From the NCBI RefSeq assembly GCF_932294415.1, contig NC_065539.1, positions 48,999,501 to 49,063,500 on the forward strand: 64,000 nt of DNA, written 5' to 3'. The notes under the pieces are model-generated. The model was not told the DNA's origin, did no database searches, and saw only the letters and a program-made list of their open reading frames with translations. The stretch's first letter is position 1, and each line of letters starts with the position of its first letter. Below are positions 46,799-58,402 of the stretch, in pieces. The DNA is from Quercus robur (Eukaryota; Streptophyta; Magnoliopsida; Fagales; Fagaceae). Both the position numbers and the translations under genes were made by a program.

Positions 46799-47370
46799 GA
46801 AATAAAGAAAAGAAAGAGCTTTTAATCACAGGGTTAGTTCATGCTTTCTTAACATGAAAGTATAGATCATTGAAAATTTAAAATTTTTAAAAAAAAAAAT
46901 CAAAATCAAAATCTCTAAAATTACCTTTGAGAGAGAACAGCAAAGAGGGAACGACGAAAGTATAGATCCAATTAATCTTTTAGAACTGAAAAGAAAAGCT
47001 TTTGTTATAGATGAACATTCAGAATTGGAAAAAAAAAAAATCAATCACAATTTTCATTATGAAATTCTAGAACTACACAAGAAAGAGAGAAAATAGAATT
47101 AGGGAATGGAGAAGAAACAAAGACTGACAATGAGATAGAGAGAGAGCTTACCGATTTGTGGAGGTTGAGTCATGAGGAGAGGAGAGAAAGAACGTGAAAA
47201 AAAAAAAAAAAAAAAAAAAAAAACTGTATATTTGGGTTTGTTTACAGGTTCCAAAAAAAAGGGGGTCTGTTTACATTTTTTTTTTTATTTTTAATTTGGG
47301 TACTTTAAAAAATTTCAATTCGCGCCTAATAAGTAAAAACTAGAAGAAGAACTGAATAAGTAAAAGGAAA
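45426..47370. other. Non-coding CACTA interior with simple repeats and possible dead exons
   Basis: An (AAT)n microsatellite lies at about 46569-46610 and poly(A) at about 46755-46796 and 47197-47223. On the minus strand a TTTCAG acceptor at about 45769 precedes a frame MSRALGYNLTYDVEGRYISL, and near 47170 ATGACTCAACCTCCACAAAT leads into a GTAAGC donor. These may be remnants of a transposon or captured gene, but I cannot identify it. Confidence 0.4.
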
Positions 47371-47530
47371 ATGTTAGGTACACAAAAAATTTCATAATTA
47401 TTGTAACAATTTGTCACATGGCAAGTTGTGAAGAGTGAAGGTCAAATGGTGGGTCCAAACCTCCACCACTTATAACTCACCACATGACAAATTGTGACAA
47501 AAATTGTGAAATTTTTTGTGTCCCTAACAT
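47371..47530. mobile_element. Fold-back MITE, 160 bp
   Basis: ATGTTAGGTACACAAAAAAT and the reverse complement of the right end, ATGTTAGGGACACAAAAAAT, pair. The homology extends through TTTCA..ATT.TTGT.ACAATTTGTCA, leaving a small loop. Confidence 0.8.
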
Positions 47531-47668
47531 TGCTGTAAGTAAAAACTGAGAAGCTATTAACGTGTCTGAGTGGAAAACTTAAAAAGCGGTTGGGAGAAGT
47601 GAAAAAACAGTAAAAGTAGGTTGTCATTTTTTGGGTTTTATCACCCTCTTTGACTAATTAGTTTTAAA

Positions 47669-47699
<31 letters not shown>

Positions 47700-49034
47700 T
47701 ATTTAATACTATTTTGCTAACCAAGGCTAATCCCAACGTCCCTACTAACTATCTCATTTACTAATTTTAATTGATATTTTGTGGTTTTGTTTAACTTTTT
47801 AATAAAAGTTACAAGTCCTTTACTTTTTTTATTTTTTTATTTTTAACTTATAAACTTGTAAGTGTTGTAACCTGTATTTGTAAAGATCCATAATAAAATA
47901 TACGGTTTCTATCAAATAATTAAATCTATAAATATGAAAGTGTGTATATATATATATATATACACACACACTTTCAAATTTATGAATATATAATTTTTTT
48001 TTAAATAGCGGTAATTCTGAAATGGTACACTGATATTGACTAGTACCAAAATATTTTGTTTCTTTGACTAAACCTTAACGGCCATGGATAATGAATTAAA
48101 CTCGATGAAGAATAAGTAAATGTGTGATTAGTAAAAGTGTGTTCTCACATGGCCCACAGACACACTTTTATCAATCACAATTCATTATATAGTAAGTTGT
48201 GGTACAAAATTATGCCTATTTATGTGGTCTTAGCATAATTCCAAAATAAAATCAAATGTCTAAATGGATAAATTATAAAGAGAGAAGTGGAAGAATCCCA
48301 AAACATGTGGAGGAGAAACAACTAGAGAAAGAGTTTTTGGATTTCCATCCACAAATTTTTAATTTTTTTAATCATTTTTTTACTCCCAACGTGTCCATCA
48401 ATGTATCATTTACCATTTCTTTTTTAATGTTGTCATGTCTTGTCCCATGGTCTTTTCTTTCACTTTTTTTTTTTTTTTTTAATTATATATATAACTTATA
48501 AGCCCGTTGGGCTAGATATAAACTAACTAGTTACTTTTTTTGCAAAATATAAACTAACTTGTTACTTTTATCATTTATAAAGATGCATAACATATTACAT
48601 GGATTGTTACCAAAAATTAAATTTATAAACATTCAAATATATATATATATATATATATACTATTAGATTCATTAATATTATAATTATATATATATTTTTG
48701 TTTAAAAATAGTGGCAATTCTAAAATGGTACACCAGTATACATGTGTGGAGGAGAAAAAACAAGAAAAAAAAAGTATGGATGAAAGAAAGGAAAAATAAT
48801 ATAAAGAATAAGAAATCACAATTGAGAAATGCTACAACAATATATGGAAAATAATTAATTTATTCTAAATCTAGTATGTATTTCAAGTTTTCAAAGACAA
48901 TAAAAACACACATTTTTATTATGAGAAGTGCTACATATAGAAACTAAATTAATTTATTCTAAACCTAGAATGTATTTCAAGTTTTCAAAGACAATTAAAA
49001 AAAAAAAAAAAAAAAACACACACACACATTTTTT
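47531..49034. other. AT-rich CACTA interior with an old duplication and TA repeats
   Basis: 47700-48030 and 48360-48745 share weak homology (for example TTTGTAAAGATCCATAAT / TTTATAAAGATGCATAAC and AGTGGCAATTCTAAAATGGT / AGCGGTAATTCTGAAATGGT). (TA)n tracts lie at 47675-47702, 47945-47961 and 48638-48659. A tandem duplication of about 100 bp lies at 48851-48930 and 48949-49020. No gene was seen. Confidence 0.5.
47935..47976. repeat. TA-cored inverted repeat
   Basis: TGAAAGTGTGTA, then alternating TA, then TACACACACACTTTCA. This is a self-complementary 42-bp stretch with near-perfect arms. Confidence 0.8.
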
Positions 49035-49190
49035 TATGACAAGTGTTACATTCACAACATTTTCGCAACAAATCATAGGTGGTTTGTTGTTATTGGTTCA
49101 AATTTGAACCTAACATTAACATTACTTTTTTTCCCTAACAATAACAATCAGTAACAACCTATCACTTAAAATTTGTTGTAAAAATGTTAA
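49035..49190. mobile_element. Fold-back MITE (ACAACATTTT type)
   Basis: The left ACAACATTTTCGCAACAAAT pairs with the reverse complement of the right end, AACATTTTTACAACAAATTT, and GTTGTTATTGGTTC pairs with an internal counterpart. It lies immediately before the satellite array. Confidence 0.6.
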
Positions 49191-49198
49191 TAAAATTT

Positions 49199-52100
49199 GA
49201 GAACAATTGATGGTCAGATTGAGAGAACATTGCCATAAAGGTACACAACACACGTCCATCACATGCCATCCTTAGATTTGAAATCTAACCGTTGGATTCA
49301 AAGAGTGTAAAGAAAGGTTAATTCTAGTAAATTATGGTCACAATCAAATGGTTGGATTTAGAGAAAGGTGCAGTTAAAGTTTAATTAAAGTTGGTCAAAC
49401 CCGGTCAAACTTAATAGATGGTCCTGAGACCACTAGATTTTATGAAATTCATATTCGAATTTGGATCATTGGGATTTAAAAGTATGGTGACATATTGGTG
49501 TTGGTGAAATTTTAGAACAATTAGATGGCCAGATTGAGAGAACATTGCTATGAAGGTACACAACACACATCCATCATACGCCAATCTGAGATTTGAAATC
49601 TAACCGTTGGATTCAAAGAGTGTAATGAAAGGTTAATTATAGTAAATTATGGTTACAATCAAATGGTTGGATTTACAAAAAGGCACGGTCAAAGTTTAGT
49701 TAAAATTGGTCAAACCCGGTCAAACTTAATAGATGGTCCCGAGACCACTAGACTATGTGGAATTCATATTTGAATTTGGATCATTGGGATTGAAAAGTAT
49801 GGTGACATATTGGTGTTGGTGAAATTTGAAAACAATTGGATGGTCAGATTGAGAGAACATTGCCGTAAAAGTACACAGCACACGTCTATCACGCACCATC
49901 CTTAGATTTGAAATCTAACCGCTGGATTCAAAAAGTATTATGAAAGGTTAATTCTAGTAAATTATGGTTACAATCAAATGGTTGGATTTAGAGAAAGGCA
50001 CAGTCAAATTTAGTTAAAATTGTTCAAATCCGGTTAAACTTAATATATGGTCTCAAGACCACAAGAATTTGTGAAATACATATTCGAATCTTGATCATTG
50101 GGATTGAAAATTATGGTGACATATTGGTGTTGGTGAAATATGAGAACAATTGGATGGTCAGATTGAGAGAACATTGTCATAAAGGTACACAGCACACGTC
50201 CATCACGCGCCGTCCGTATATTTGAAATCCACCCATTGGATTCAAAGAGTGTAATGAAATGTTAATTCTAGTAAATTATGGCCACAATCAAATAGTTGGA
50301 TTTAGAGAAAGGCGCGGTCAAAATTTAGTTAAAGTTGGTCAAACTCGATCAAACCTGGTCAAACTTAATAAATGGCCCCGATACCACTAGACTTTTTGAA
50401 ATTCATATTCGAATCTGGATCATTGGGATTGAAAAGTATGGTGACATATTGGTGTTGGTGAAATTTGAGAACAATTGGATGGTCAGATTGAGAGAACATT
50501 GCCGTAAAGGTACACAACACACGTCAATCATGCGCTATCCTTAGATTTGAAATCTAACCGTTGGATTCAAAGAGTGTAATGAAAGGTTAATTTTAGTAAA
50601 TTATGGTTACAATCAAATGGTTGGATTTAGAGAAAGGCGCGGTCAAAGTTTAGTTAAAATTGGTCAAACCTGGTCAAACCTGGTCAAACTTAATAGATGA
50701 TCCCGAGACCACTAGACTTTGTGAAATTCATATTCGAATCTTAATCATTGGGATTGAAAAGTATGGTGACATATTGGTGTTGGTGAAATTTGAGAACAGT
50801 TGGATGGTTAGATTGAGAGAACATTGCCATAAAGATACATAACACACGTCCATCACGTGCCATCCTTAGATTTGAAATTTAGCCGTTGGATTCAAAGAGT
50901 GCAATGAAAGGTTAATTCTAGTAAATTATGGTCAAAATCAATGGTTAGATTTAGAGAAATGCATGGTCAAAGTTTAGTTAAAGTTGGTCAAACCCGGTCA
51001 AACTTAATAGATGGTCTTGAGACCACTAGATTTTATGAAATTCATATTCGAATCTGGATCATTGGGATTGAAAAGTATGATGACATATTGGTGTTGGTGA
51101 AATTTGAGAACAATTAGATGGTCAGATTAAGAGAACATTGCTATGAAGGTATACAACACACGTCCATCATGCGCCATCCTTAGATTTGAAATCTAACCGT
51201 TGAATTCAAAGAGTGTAATGAAAAGTTAATTCTAGTAAATTATGGTTACAATCAAATGGTTGGATTTAGAGAAAGGCGTTGTCAAAGTTTAGTTAAAATT
51301 GGTCAAACCCGGTCAAACTTAATAAATGGTCCCGAGACCACTAGACTTTGTGAAATTCATATTCGAATCTTGATCATTGGGATTGAAAAGTATGGTGACA
51401 TATTGGTGTTGGTGAAATTTGAGAACAACTGGATGATCAGATTGAGTAAACATAGCCATAAAGGTACACAACATATGTCCATCACGCGCCATCCTTATAT
51501 TTGAATTCTAACCATTGGATTCGAAGAGTGTAATGAAAGGATAATTCCAATAAATTATGGTCACAATGAAATGGTTGGATTTAGGGAAAGGCACGGTCAA
51601 AGTTTAGTTAATGTTGGTCAAACTTAATAGATGGTCCCGAGACCACTAGACTTTGTTAAATTCATATTTGAATCTTAATTAGTGGGATTGAAAAGTATGG
51701 TGACATATTGGTGTTGGTGAAATTTGAGAACAATTGGATGGTTAGATTGAGAGAATATTGCCGTAAAGGTACACAACACACATCCATCATGCACCATCTT
51801 TAGATTTGAAATCTAACCGTTGGATTCAAAGAGTGTAATGAAAGGTTAATTCTAGTAAATTATGGTCACAATCAAATGAGCGGATTTAGGGAAAGGCGCG
51901 GTCAAAGTTTAGTTAAAGTTGGTCAAACTCGGTCAAACTTAATAGATGGTACCGAGAACAGTAGACTTTGTGAAATTCATATTCGAATCTTGATCATTGG
52001 GATTGAAAAATATGGTGACATATTGGTTTTGGTGAAATTTGTGACCAATTGGATGGTTAGATTAAGAGAACATAGTCATACAGATACACAACACATGTCC

Positions 52101-52290
52101 ATCTCACACCATACTTAGATTTGAAATCTAACAGTTGGATTTGAAGAGTGTAATGAAATGTTATTTCTAGTAAATTATGGTCACAATCCAACTTTTAGAA
52201 ATAGAGAAAGGCACAGTCAAAGTTGGTCATGCCTGGTCAAACTTAATAGATAGTTTCGAGACTACTAGACTTTGTGAAATTAGGTTCAGT
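49199..52290 (+). repeat. Satellite-like tandem array, about 10 units of about 315 bp
   Basis: Unit starts (GAGAACAATTGGATGGTCAG and variants) lie near 49199, 49511, 49829, 50140, 50467, 50791, 51102, 51418, 51724 and 52039, spaced 306-327 bp. Each unit contains AAATCTAACCGTTGGATTCA, two or three GGTCAAAC boxes, TGGTCCCGAGACCAC and TGGTGACATATTGGTGTTGG. Units differ by scattered point changes and small indels. The frames seen (for example 50335-50544, 51256-51504) recur only because the repeat recurs; they are not genes. Confidence 0.95.
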
Positions 52291-52773
52291 GGGAAGGTTT
52301 TCAGTGGATTATTGGGTATTGGAGTAGTTGTTAGAAAAATTTAATAAAGAAATAATTTTGAAAGATGATGAACGTCATGTTATCATTGACTTAAATAAAG
52401 TTGATTAGGCAAAATGATGAAAATTTTTATTATTTTCGCTCATACATCATGTATTATCACCTCTGATTTTAATTAATTTGAATATGTATGTTATAAATAT
52501 ATTTTAATTTGATTTATTTACTTACTTTTGGTAAATATTATTACATAATCGATGATTGAATTGGTTATTAATTGAATATATTATGAATTTATAATGAATG
52601 TACCTTTCATATTGACTAATACCTTTCTTATGACACATGATACAGAAAAATAAAAAATTGATTCATGATACGATTCACATTTTGATAACTATGAGAATTA
52701 GTCAGTATTTTGAGTGGAATCAGAACTTTCTCAATTTTTATTATTTTATTGATTTCAAGTTTCAAATGGGTAA
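52291..52773. other. AT-rich spacer after the satellite
   Basis: No repeat unit or gene was seen. It ends in the target site GGTAA of the nested LTR element. Confidence 0.6.
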
Positions 52774-53536
52774 TGTGGGGTCCAATAGTTTATGGGTCCG
52801 GCCCACGCGCTTATGGGAAGCCCACCGGTCCTAAACTGAAGGAGGCCAGGGCCCAAGCTCGAAACTAGGAAACATAAAAAGTGGCCCGAAGACACAGCCG
52901 AGGACGGTTTCGTCCTCGGCAGGTCCAAAACCTCAGGGATAGGAATGGAACACGAGTAAGCTAGAAAGATCAGAAAATATCCTGGGGAAGTTGTCTTTAA
53001 TACCCTTCCCTGACATGACACTGCCCCTAACAGAGCCGGGATCTTAGGCTTTATGGATCATCTCCAGCAATTTTTGGGATTAGACTGATGGGACAGATAT
53101 CTGTCCTGGAAAGATCGACCCTACACGTGGACGAAGGATAACGAACGTAAGCTAGTATAAAAGAGAATGTTATGTGACCAAAAAAAAGGGGCTCTCTCCC
53201 ATCTAGCTTCTTGAGAAAGACTTGATGAAAGAGAATGTCTGGATAATATACGCCGGACACCACATAAAAACCCTCCGACGGGTAACCGGGGACAGCACCA
53301 TCGCTCCTCGGACATGATCCGAGGAGCCAAATCCTCCTAGATACAAGATTGAAGGGCCTGAATATCCAGCCCAAAGCTCTTTCTCATATTGGTTCTCCTA
53401 TAGTCCGGCCCGAAATGTCGCCCTGTGATCCAACGCTGGCCTTTTAAGCCCACTCTCTACAAATATTATTGTGAGGGACTTTCCGTGTGCGAGCCCAACA
53501 TCGTTGTTGGGCCGTTAAAGATTTTGTGTCCTTACA
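52774..53536 (+). repeat. 5' LTR of the LARD element
   Basis: TGTGGGGTCCAATAG...GTGTCCTTACA. Three differences from the 3' LTR were seen by eye, all transitions (two in the GCCGAGGACGGTT/GCCGAGGGCGATT block and one in CTTACA/CCTACA). A CTAGTATAAAAGAGAA block near 53151 could be the promoter TATA box. Confidence 0.93.
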
Positions 53537-53537
53537 A

Positions 53538-53556
53538 TTGGCGCCGTCTGTGGGGA
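53538..53556 (+). promoter_or_regulatory. Primer-binding site of the LARD element
   Basis: TTGGCGCCGTCTGTGGGGA lies directly after the 5' LTR. This is a common minus-strand primer-binding site of plant LTR retrotransposons. Confidence 0.8.
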
Positions 53557-53799
53557 AGGCTTGCGCGTTGGCACGGGTGGCGCATGAATCAGCTCTCCAG
53601 CAAGCAGAGGTTCACGAGTTTTTCCCATCTCCGGCGACGTACAGTTGTTGCTCCGCCATAAGCCTCTACTAGGGGCTACGCCTTGCACTGCCAACGGAGC
53701 GGACAGCTCTAGGGGCTTGCGGCCTCGAGCCAACTCCTCCCTCCCTGGCCTAAGGGCTGACCTTCGAAAAATAAATCAGTATAGAGAGAAGAATACTTA

Positions 53800-54460
53800 A
53801 AGAGATCTTACAAGTAATGGACAGAACCAAGGTCTTGCATGGTCCTCGAACCCAAGCCTATGGGGAAACCAAGTACAAAAAAGAAATCTTACAAGTAATG
53901 GACAGAACCAAGGCCTTGCATGGTCCTCGGACCCAAGCCTATGGGGAAACCAAGTACAAAAAAGAAATCTTACGAGTAATGGACAGAACCAAGGCCTTGC
54001 ATGGTCCTCGGACCCAAGCCTATGGGGAAACCAAGTACAAAAAAGAAATCTTACAAGTAATGGACAGAACCAAGGCCTTGCATGGTCCTCGGACCCAAGC
54101 CTATGGGGAAACCAAGTACAAAAAAGAAATCTTACAAGTAATGGACAGAACCAAGGCCTTACATGGTCCTCGGACCCAAGCCTATGGGGAAACCAAGTAC
54201 AAAAAAGAAATCTTACGAGTAATGGACAGAACCAAGGCCTTGCATGGTCCTCGGACCCAAGCCTATGGGGAAACCAAGTACAAAAAAGAAATCTTACAAG
54301 TAATGGACAGAACCAAGGCCTTGCATGGTCCTCGGACCCAAGCCTGTGGGGAAACCAAGTACAAAGAAGAAGTCTTACAAGTTTTGGACAGAACCGAGGC
54401 ATTGCATAGTCTTCGAACTCAAGCCTATGGGGAAACCAAATACGCAAATGAAAAACCAGA
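53800..54460 (+). repeat. Internal tandem repeat, about 8 units of 81 bp
   Basis: TAATGGACAGAACCAAGGCC, then TTGCATGGTCCTCGGACCCA, then AGCCTATGGGGAAACCAAGT recurs every 81 bp. Unit length is a multiple of 3, so both strands stay open (53817-54503 plus, 53797-54531 minus). The central units are nearly identical and the outer ones diverge. Confidence 0.95.
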
Positions 54461-55710
54461 TACACAAAAGCACGATCGGAGTACCCTACTTCTCGTTCGA
54501 TAGATCGGATGGATTGTGAGGAGGTCATCACTCTTGGGCGACATTTGCGCGTTTATCACAAGAGTAGTCAACTGCTACCCCGGTCAGTTTCCTAAGTTTG
54601 ATTTATTACAAATTATCGATATAATGCCTGATAGTGCTGATAGATGAGAGTTGATTAGATTATGCTTTAAAGTAGCTTTGTTACAAATATTCTCAAAGCA
54701 ACACATACATAGAGCACATTCGTTCACAAAGTTGTATTGCCCAGTAGATCAACGCTTAAAACATGTAAATCAATTTCCATTTTTATTGCAACGAAGAAAT
54801 AGTACAGTGTACAATGAAAAGCTGGAATCAGCCTACGTCAAAGCTTACTACATAAGCAAGAAAAAGAAAAATACAAGAAAGCTGGAGAAAGCCGAGGAGG
54901 TATGTCGGAGGAAAGGTTGGCTACAGCTCCGAGACCTTATTCTTCCCCCGCGCTCTTACATGCCCATAACTCAGGCAGCCAAAGAAACCCAACTTGAGCC
55001 TGGCACCGTTGAAGGAAAGGTGCAAGGAGTGGGAAACTACGGGGCTTTCTCTAAATATTCGCCTGCTGCTAAGCAGAGGCGCTGATGGCAGAGAATCTTT
55101 CTTCTGACATACCAAAGTGCTGGCATGAACAGAGCCTGCTTCGGATTTTGACTAAAAGAGGGAGAGACGCCGTTCCCCCTCGGTGGAGCTGGAGTACTCT
55201 CCTGAACTTGTGCTTCCTGTGCCCATACCTTACTGTTATAAGCCTCATGAGGACACGGCGCTTCTGCGGCGGAGAAAGTTCTTTCTTCCCAACCCTCGTT
55301 TTCAACATGTTATGCCAAGAAAGGAGAACTCCGGATATGGGAAGCGTGATGTGAGAGAAAAGTAAAAGGATGGGTGTATATATAAAGCAACCCTCTCTCC
55401 CTCCTATTTATTTGAAAAGACAAGATAATGGCAGTCAACTCACGCGGCGTCCCAAGGAGCACTACAGACAAAGTAGTCTTGGCTCAACTTCCAACGTCAA
55501 CTGCAGCCAAGAGACTCAAGGAGCCTCGTAAAGGCGCGCCTCGACCCTTGGGGCGTCAGAGAAGTACTGCGTGGCCAGAGGTTGCAGAAATATCTCTTAA
55601 TCCGCGGATTCATTGAATTCACGGCCCAAGCCCGCTTGGCGTGAAGGCCCAGGGACACCCTGTTTGGCACCTCGGGAAATGCTCAATGAAAGGGAAAATC
55701 TGAACTCAAA
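54461..55710. other. LARD interior, non-coding
   Basis: The longest frame, 54651-55085, has no recognisable domain. A GCTTCGGATTTTGACTAAAAG block near 55138 recurs near 56977 as GCTTCGGATTTTGGCTAAAAG, so the interior contains an older dispersed duplication. No gag, protease, reverse transcriptase or integrase motif was seen. Confidence 0.55.
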
Positions 55711-56040
55711 GTCTTGGACAGAACCTAAGGCTTGCATGGTCCTCGGACTCAAGCTAAAAGGGAAAACCAAGTACTGATGCAGACATTGGTCTTGGACAGA
55801 ACCTAAGGCTTGCATGGTCCTCGGACTCAAGCTAAAAGGGAAAACCAAGTACTGATGCAGACATTGGTCTTGGACAGAACCTAAGGCTTGCATGGTCCTC
55901 GGACTCAAGCTAAAAGGGAAAACCAAGTACTGGTGCAGACATTGGTCTCGGACAGAACCTAAGGCTTGCATGGTCCTCGGACTCAAGCTAAAAGGGAAAA
56001 CCAAGTACCGATAAAGACACAAGTCTCGGACTCAAGCCTA
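55711..56040 (+). repeat. Internal tandem repeat, about 4 units of 78 bp
   Basis: TTGGACAGAACCTAAGGCTT, then GCATGGTCCTCGGACTCAAG, then CTAAAAGGGAAAACCAAGTA repeats every 78 bp. The unit is related to the 81-bp unit at 53800 (shared GGACAGAACC, GCATGGTCCTCGGAC and AACCAAGTAC). Confidence 0.92.
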
Positions 56041-57556
56041 AGGGAAAAATCAAGTACATAAGATAAAACGCATAAGTCCTGAACAAAACCCAGGTTTTGC
56101 AAAGTCCTCGGACTCAGGCTTCTTGGGAAATCAACTGCTCGAATGAAGAAATTTCTCGGCTTAAACACTGGAAAAGGTTAAGGCTCGCGTATCATGGAGA
56201 TGGCAGAATAACCTAATGATCGTCAACCTAAGGAGGCCATTCATCCGGTGGGTAACATGTCCTCGGATAACTACTTCTTACACCTTATCGAGCATTTAAC
56301 ATCCATCACGGCTAATTTTAAGATAAGTCTCATTCCTCACTGGTCGGATTGTTATGTTGAATAATAATTTTGTTAAAGTTATCGTGGCATCTTTTTATCA
56401 ACGATTACTTTGGCCTTAGTTATTATTGATTCAAATGCCATACTATTATGCCGAGCAGCGCTTTCACATTTGTTAGAATATATAAACAAGACATACGAAA
56501 TAGAGTAACACTAACTTTTATTAATATGAAAAATTGTTACAACGTACAAGGAAGGGCTTAAACAAGCCTATACAAAAAGTGAACTGCTAAAACAGTAACA
56601 ACATCCGTAATACAAATAAGTAAACCATCAGGTGTCTTCTGAACTCGCCTTCAAAGTCTCTCTGAAATCTATGCCTCAGTACTGCTCATATCAGGAGAAG
56701 AACCTTATACAAAAATAATGAAGGAGAAGGAAGAAGAATTGGAACACATGGAAGCACTTCAGCAAGCTCTTGTCGCTGAAGAATGCAAGGGAAAAAGAAG
56801 ATGGAGGACATGAGCGGGAAGGAGGAGAAGAAGAGGGAAGCAATGAAAAGAAAGTAAAAGGAGCAAAAGAGGGAGAAGGGGAGCCATATTAGGTATGCTC
56901 ATGAGAGAGCAGATGGAGATGACAAGGGAGGTTTTCGACTCAGTCACACCAGAAATGGGGTGTGACGAGTCCCTGCTTCGGATTTTGGCTAAAAGAATGG
57001 GGAGGCAAATCTTAAGCCTCCGTCATCCTTGCCCCGACCGAGCCATCTCGAGTTTTGTTAGGACATGGCGTTTCTGGGAAAGGAAGGATTTGTTCATGGT
57101 GGATTACTATGAGAGAGGTATTATTGAATAGGGAGTAACCGGATGGAGGAAGTGGACTCTGGGAAGAACGTGAGTGATTCGGATATGAAGAAGTCACCCT
57201 CTGTCTTCTCTCTTTATATAGGAGACGAAGAAGAGGGCATGTAACGCACTCAGATCCCCAGGGAAATCCAGAGTATAACGCGCCGCTTCGTTCTCCTACA
57301 CCATCAGTAACCGTTGTATCTGGGAGGTCTCGTAAATGGGAAGATATTAAATACACGTTGCAGATAACCACGCGGCATAACGGCAACGTACGCAAATCCA
57401 GGAAAAACGGCTCGTAGACCGGTACGTTCTTTGGGGAGGGGAAGAGTCGCCAGTGTTGATCAAGATCCGAAGAAAGTGAACGGCAATAAGGGCTTGACAT
57501 CATCAAAATCCACCTGTCCTACCATGACGTTGGACAGCAGGATTTTGAGGGGCTAA
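56041..57556. other. LARD interior, non-coding, with polypurine tract
   Basis: Decayed copies of the repeat core (to about 56130) are followed by unassigned DNA, including a purine-rich block at about 56720-56890. The polypurine tract GATTTTGAGGGGCTAA (57541-57556) abuts the 3' LTR. Confidence 0.55.
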
Positions 57557-58319
57557 TGTGGGGTCCAATAGTTTATGGGTCCGGCCCACGCGCTTATGGG
57601 AAGCCCACCGGTCCTAAACTGAAGGAGGCCAGGGCCCAAGCTCGAAACTAGGAAACATAAAAAGTGGCCCGAAGACACAGCCGAGGGCGATTTCGTCCTC
57701 GGCAGGTCCAAAACCTCAGGGATAGGAATGGAACACGAGTAAGCTAGAAAGATCAGAAAATATCCTGGGGAAGTTGTCTTTAATACCCTTCCCTGACATG
57801 ACACTGCCCCTAACAGAGCCGGGATCTTAGGCTTTATGGATCATCTCCAGCAATTTTTGGGATTAGACTGATGGGACAGATATCTGTCCTGGAAAGATCG
57901 ACCCTACACGTGGACGAAGGATAACGAACGTAAGCTAGTATAAAAGAGAATGTTATGTGACCAAAAAAAAGGGGCTCTCTCCCATCTAGCTTCTTGAGAA
58001 AGACTTGATGAAAGAGAATGTCTGGATAATATACGCCGGACACCACATAAAAACCCTCCGACGGGTAACCGGGGACAGCACCATCGCTCCTCGGACATGA
58101 TCCGAGGAGCCAAATCCTCCTAGATACAAGATTGAAGGGCCTGAATATCCAGCCCAAAGCTCTTTCTCATATTGGTTCTCCTATAGTCCGGCCCGAAATG
58201 TCGCCCTGTGATCCAACGCTGGCCTTTTAAGCCCACTCTCTACAAATATTATTGTGAGGGACTTTCCGTGTGCGAGCCCAACATCGTTGTTGGGCCGTTA
58301 AAGATTTTGTGTCCCTACA
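57557..58319 (+). repeat. 3' LTR of the LARD element
   Basis: The same 763-bp length as the 5' LTR, starting TGTGGGGTCC and ending CCCTACA, followed by target duplication GGTAA. Confidence 0.93.
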
Positions 58320-58324
58320 GGTAA

Positions 58325-58367
58325 CATTATGATTTGAGAGTATTTTGAAGCAACAAGCCCTTTGTTG

Positions 58368-58402
<35 letters not shown>

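Larger units (their letters stand above)
52774..58319 (+). mobile_element. Young non-coding LTR retrotransposon (LARD type)
   Basis: LTRs 52774-53536 and 57557-58319 (763 bp each) are flanked by the 5-bp duplication GGTAA (52769-52773 and 58320-58324). The primer site TTGGCGCCGTCTGTGGGGA follows the 5' LTR. The 4.0-kb interior has no gag or pol motif but does have two tandem arrays. PBS type and size suggest a non-autonomous derivative of a Gypsy-like element. It is nested inside the 14.3-kb CACTA. Confidence 0.9.

Noticed and set aside
50335-52118. Recurrent 60-82 codon frames with a shared peptide
   Set aside because: The same satellite unit read in the same frame; no start context or conservation independent of the repeat.
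49199-52290. Regularly spaced repeats as a possible CRISPR-like array
   Set aside because: Whole units repeat head to tail with no unique spacers; the genome is a plant nuclear one.
52755-53374. Minus-strand frames repeated identically at 57553-58157
   Set aside because: They are in the two LTRs of one element and recur only because LTRs are identical.
53797-54531. Long open frames on both strands (228 and 244 codons)
   Set aside because: They are produced by an 81-bp tandem repeat (multiple of 3) inside a non-coding LTR element; open on both strands, no domain.
54651-55085. 144-codon frame in the LARD interior
   Set aside because: No recognisable domain, not shared with known retroelement proteins, within a decayed non-coding region.
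55597-56022. 141-codon minus-strand frame with repeated segments
   Set aside because: By-product of the 78-bp tandem repeat, not a gene.
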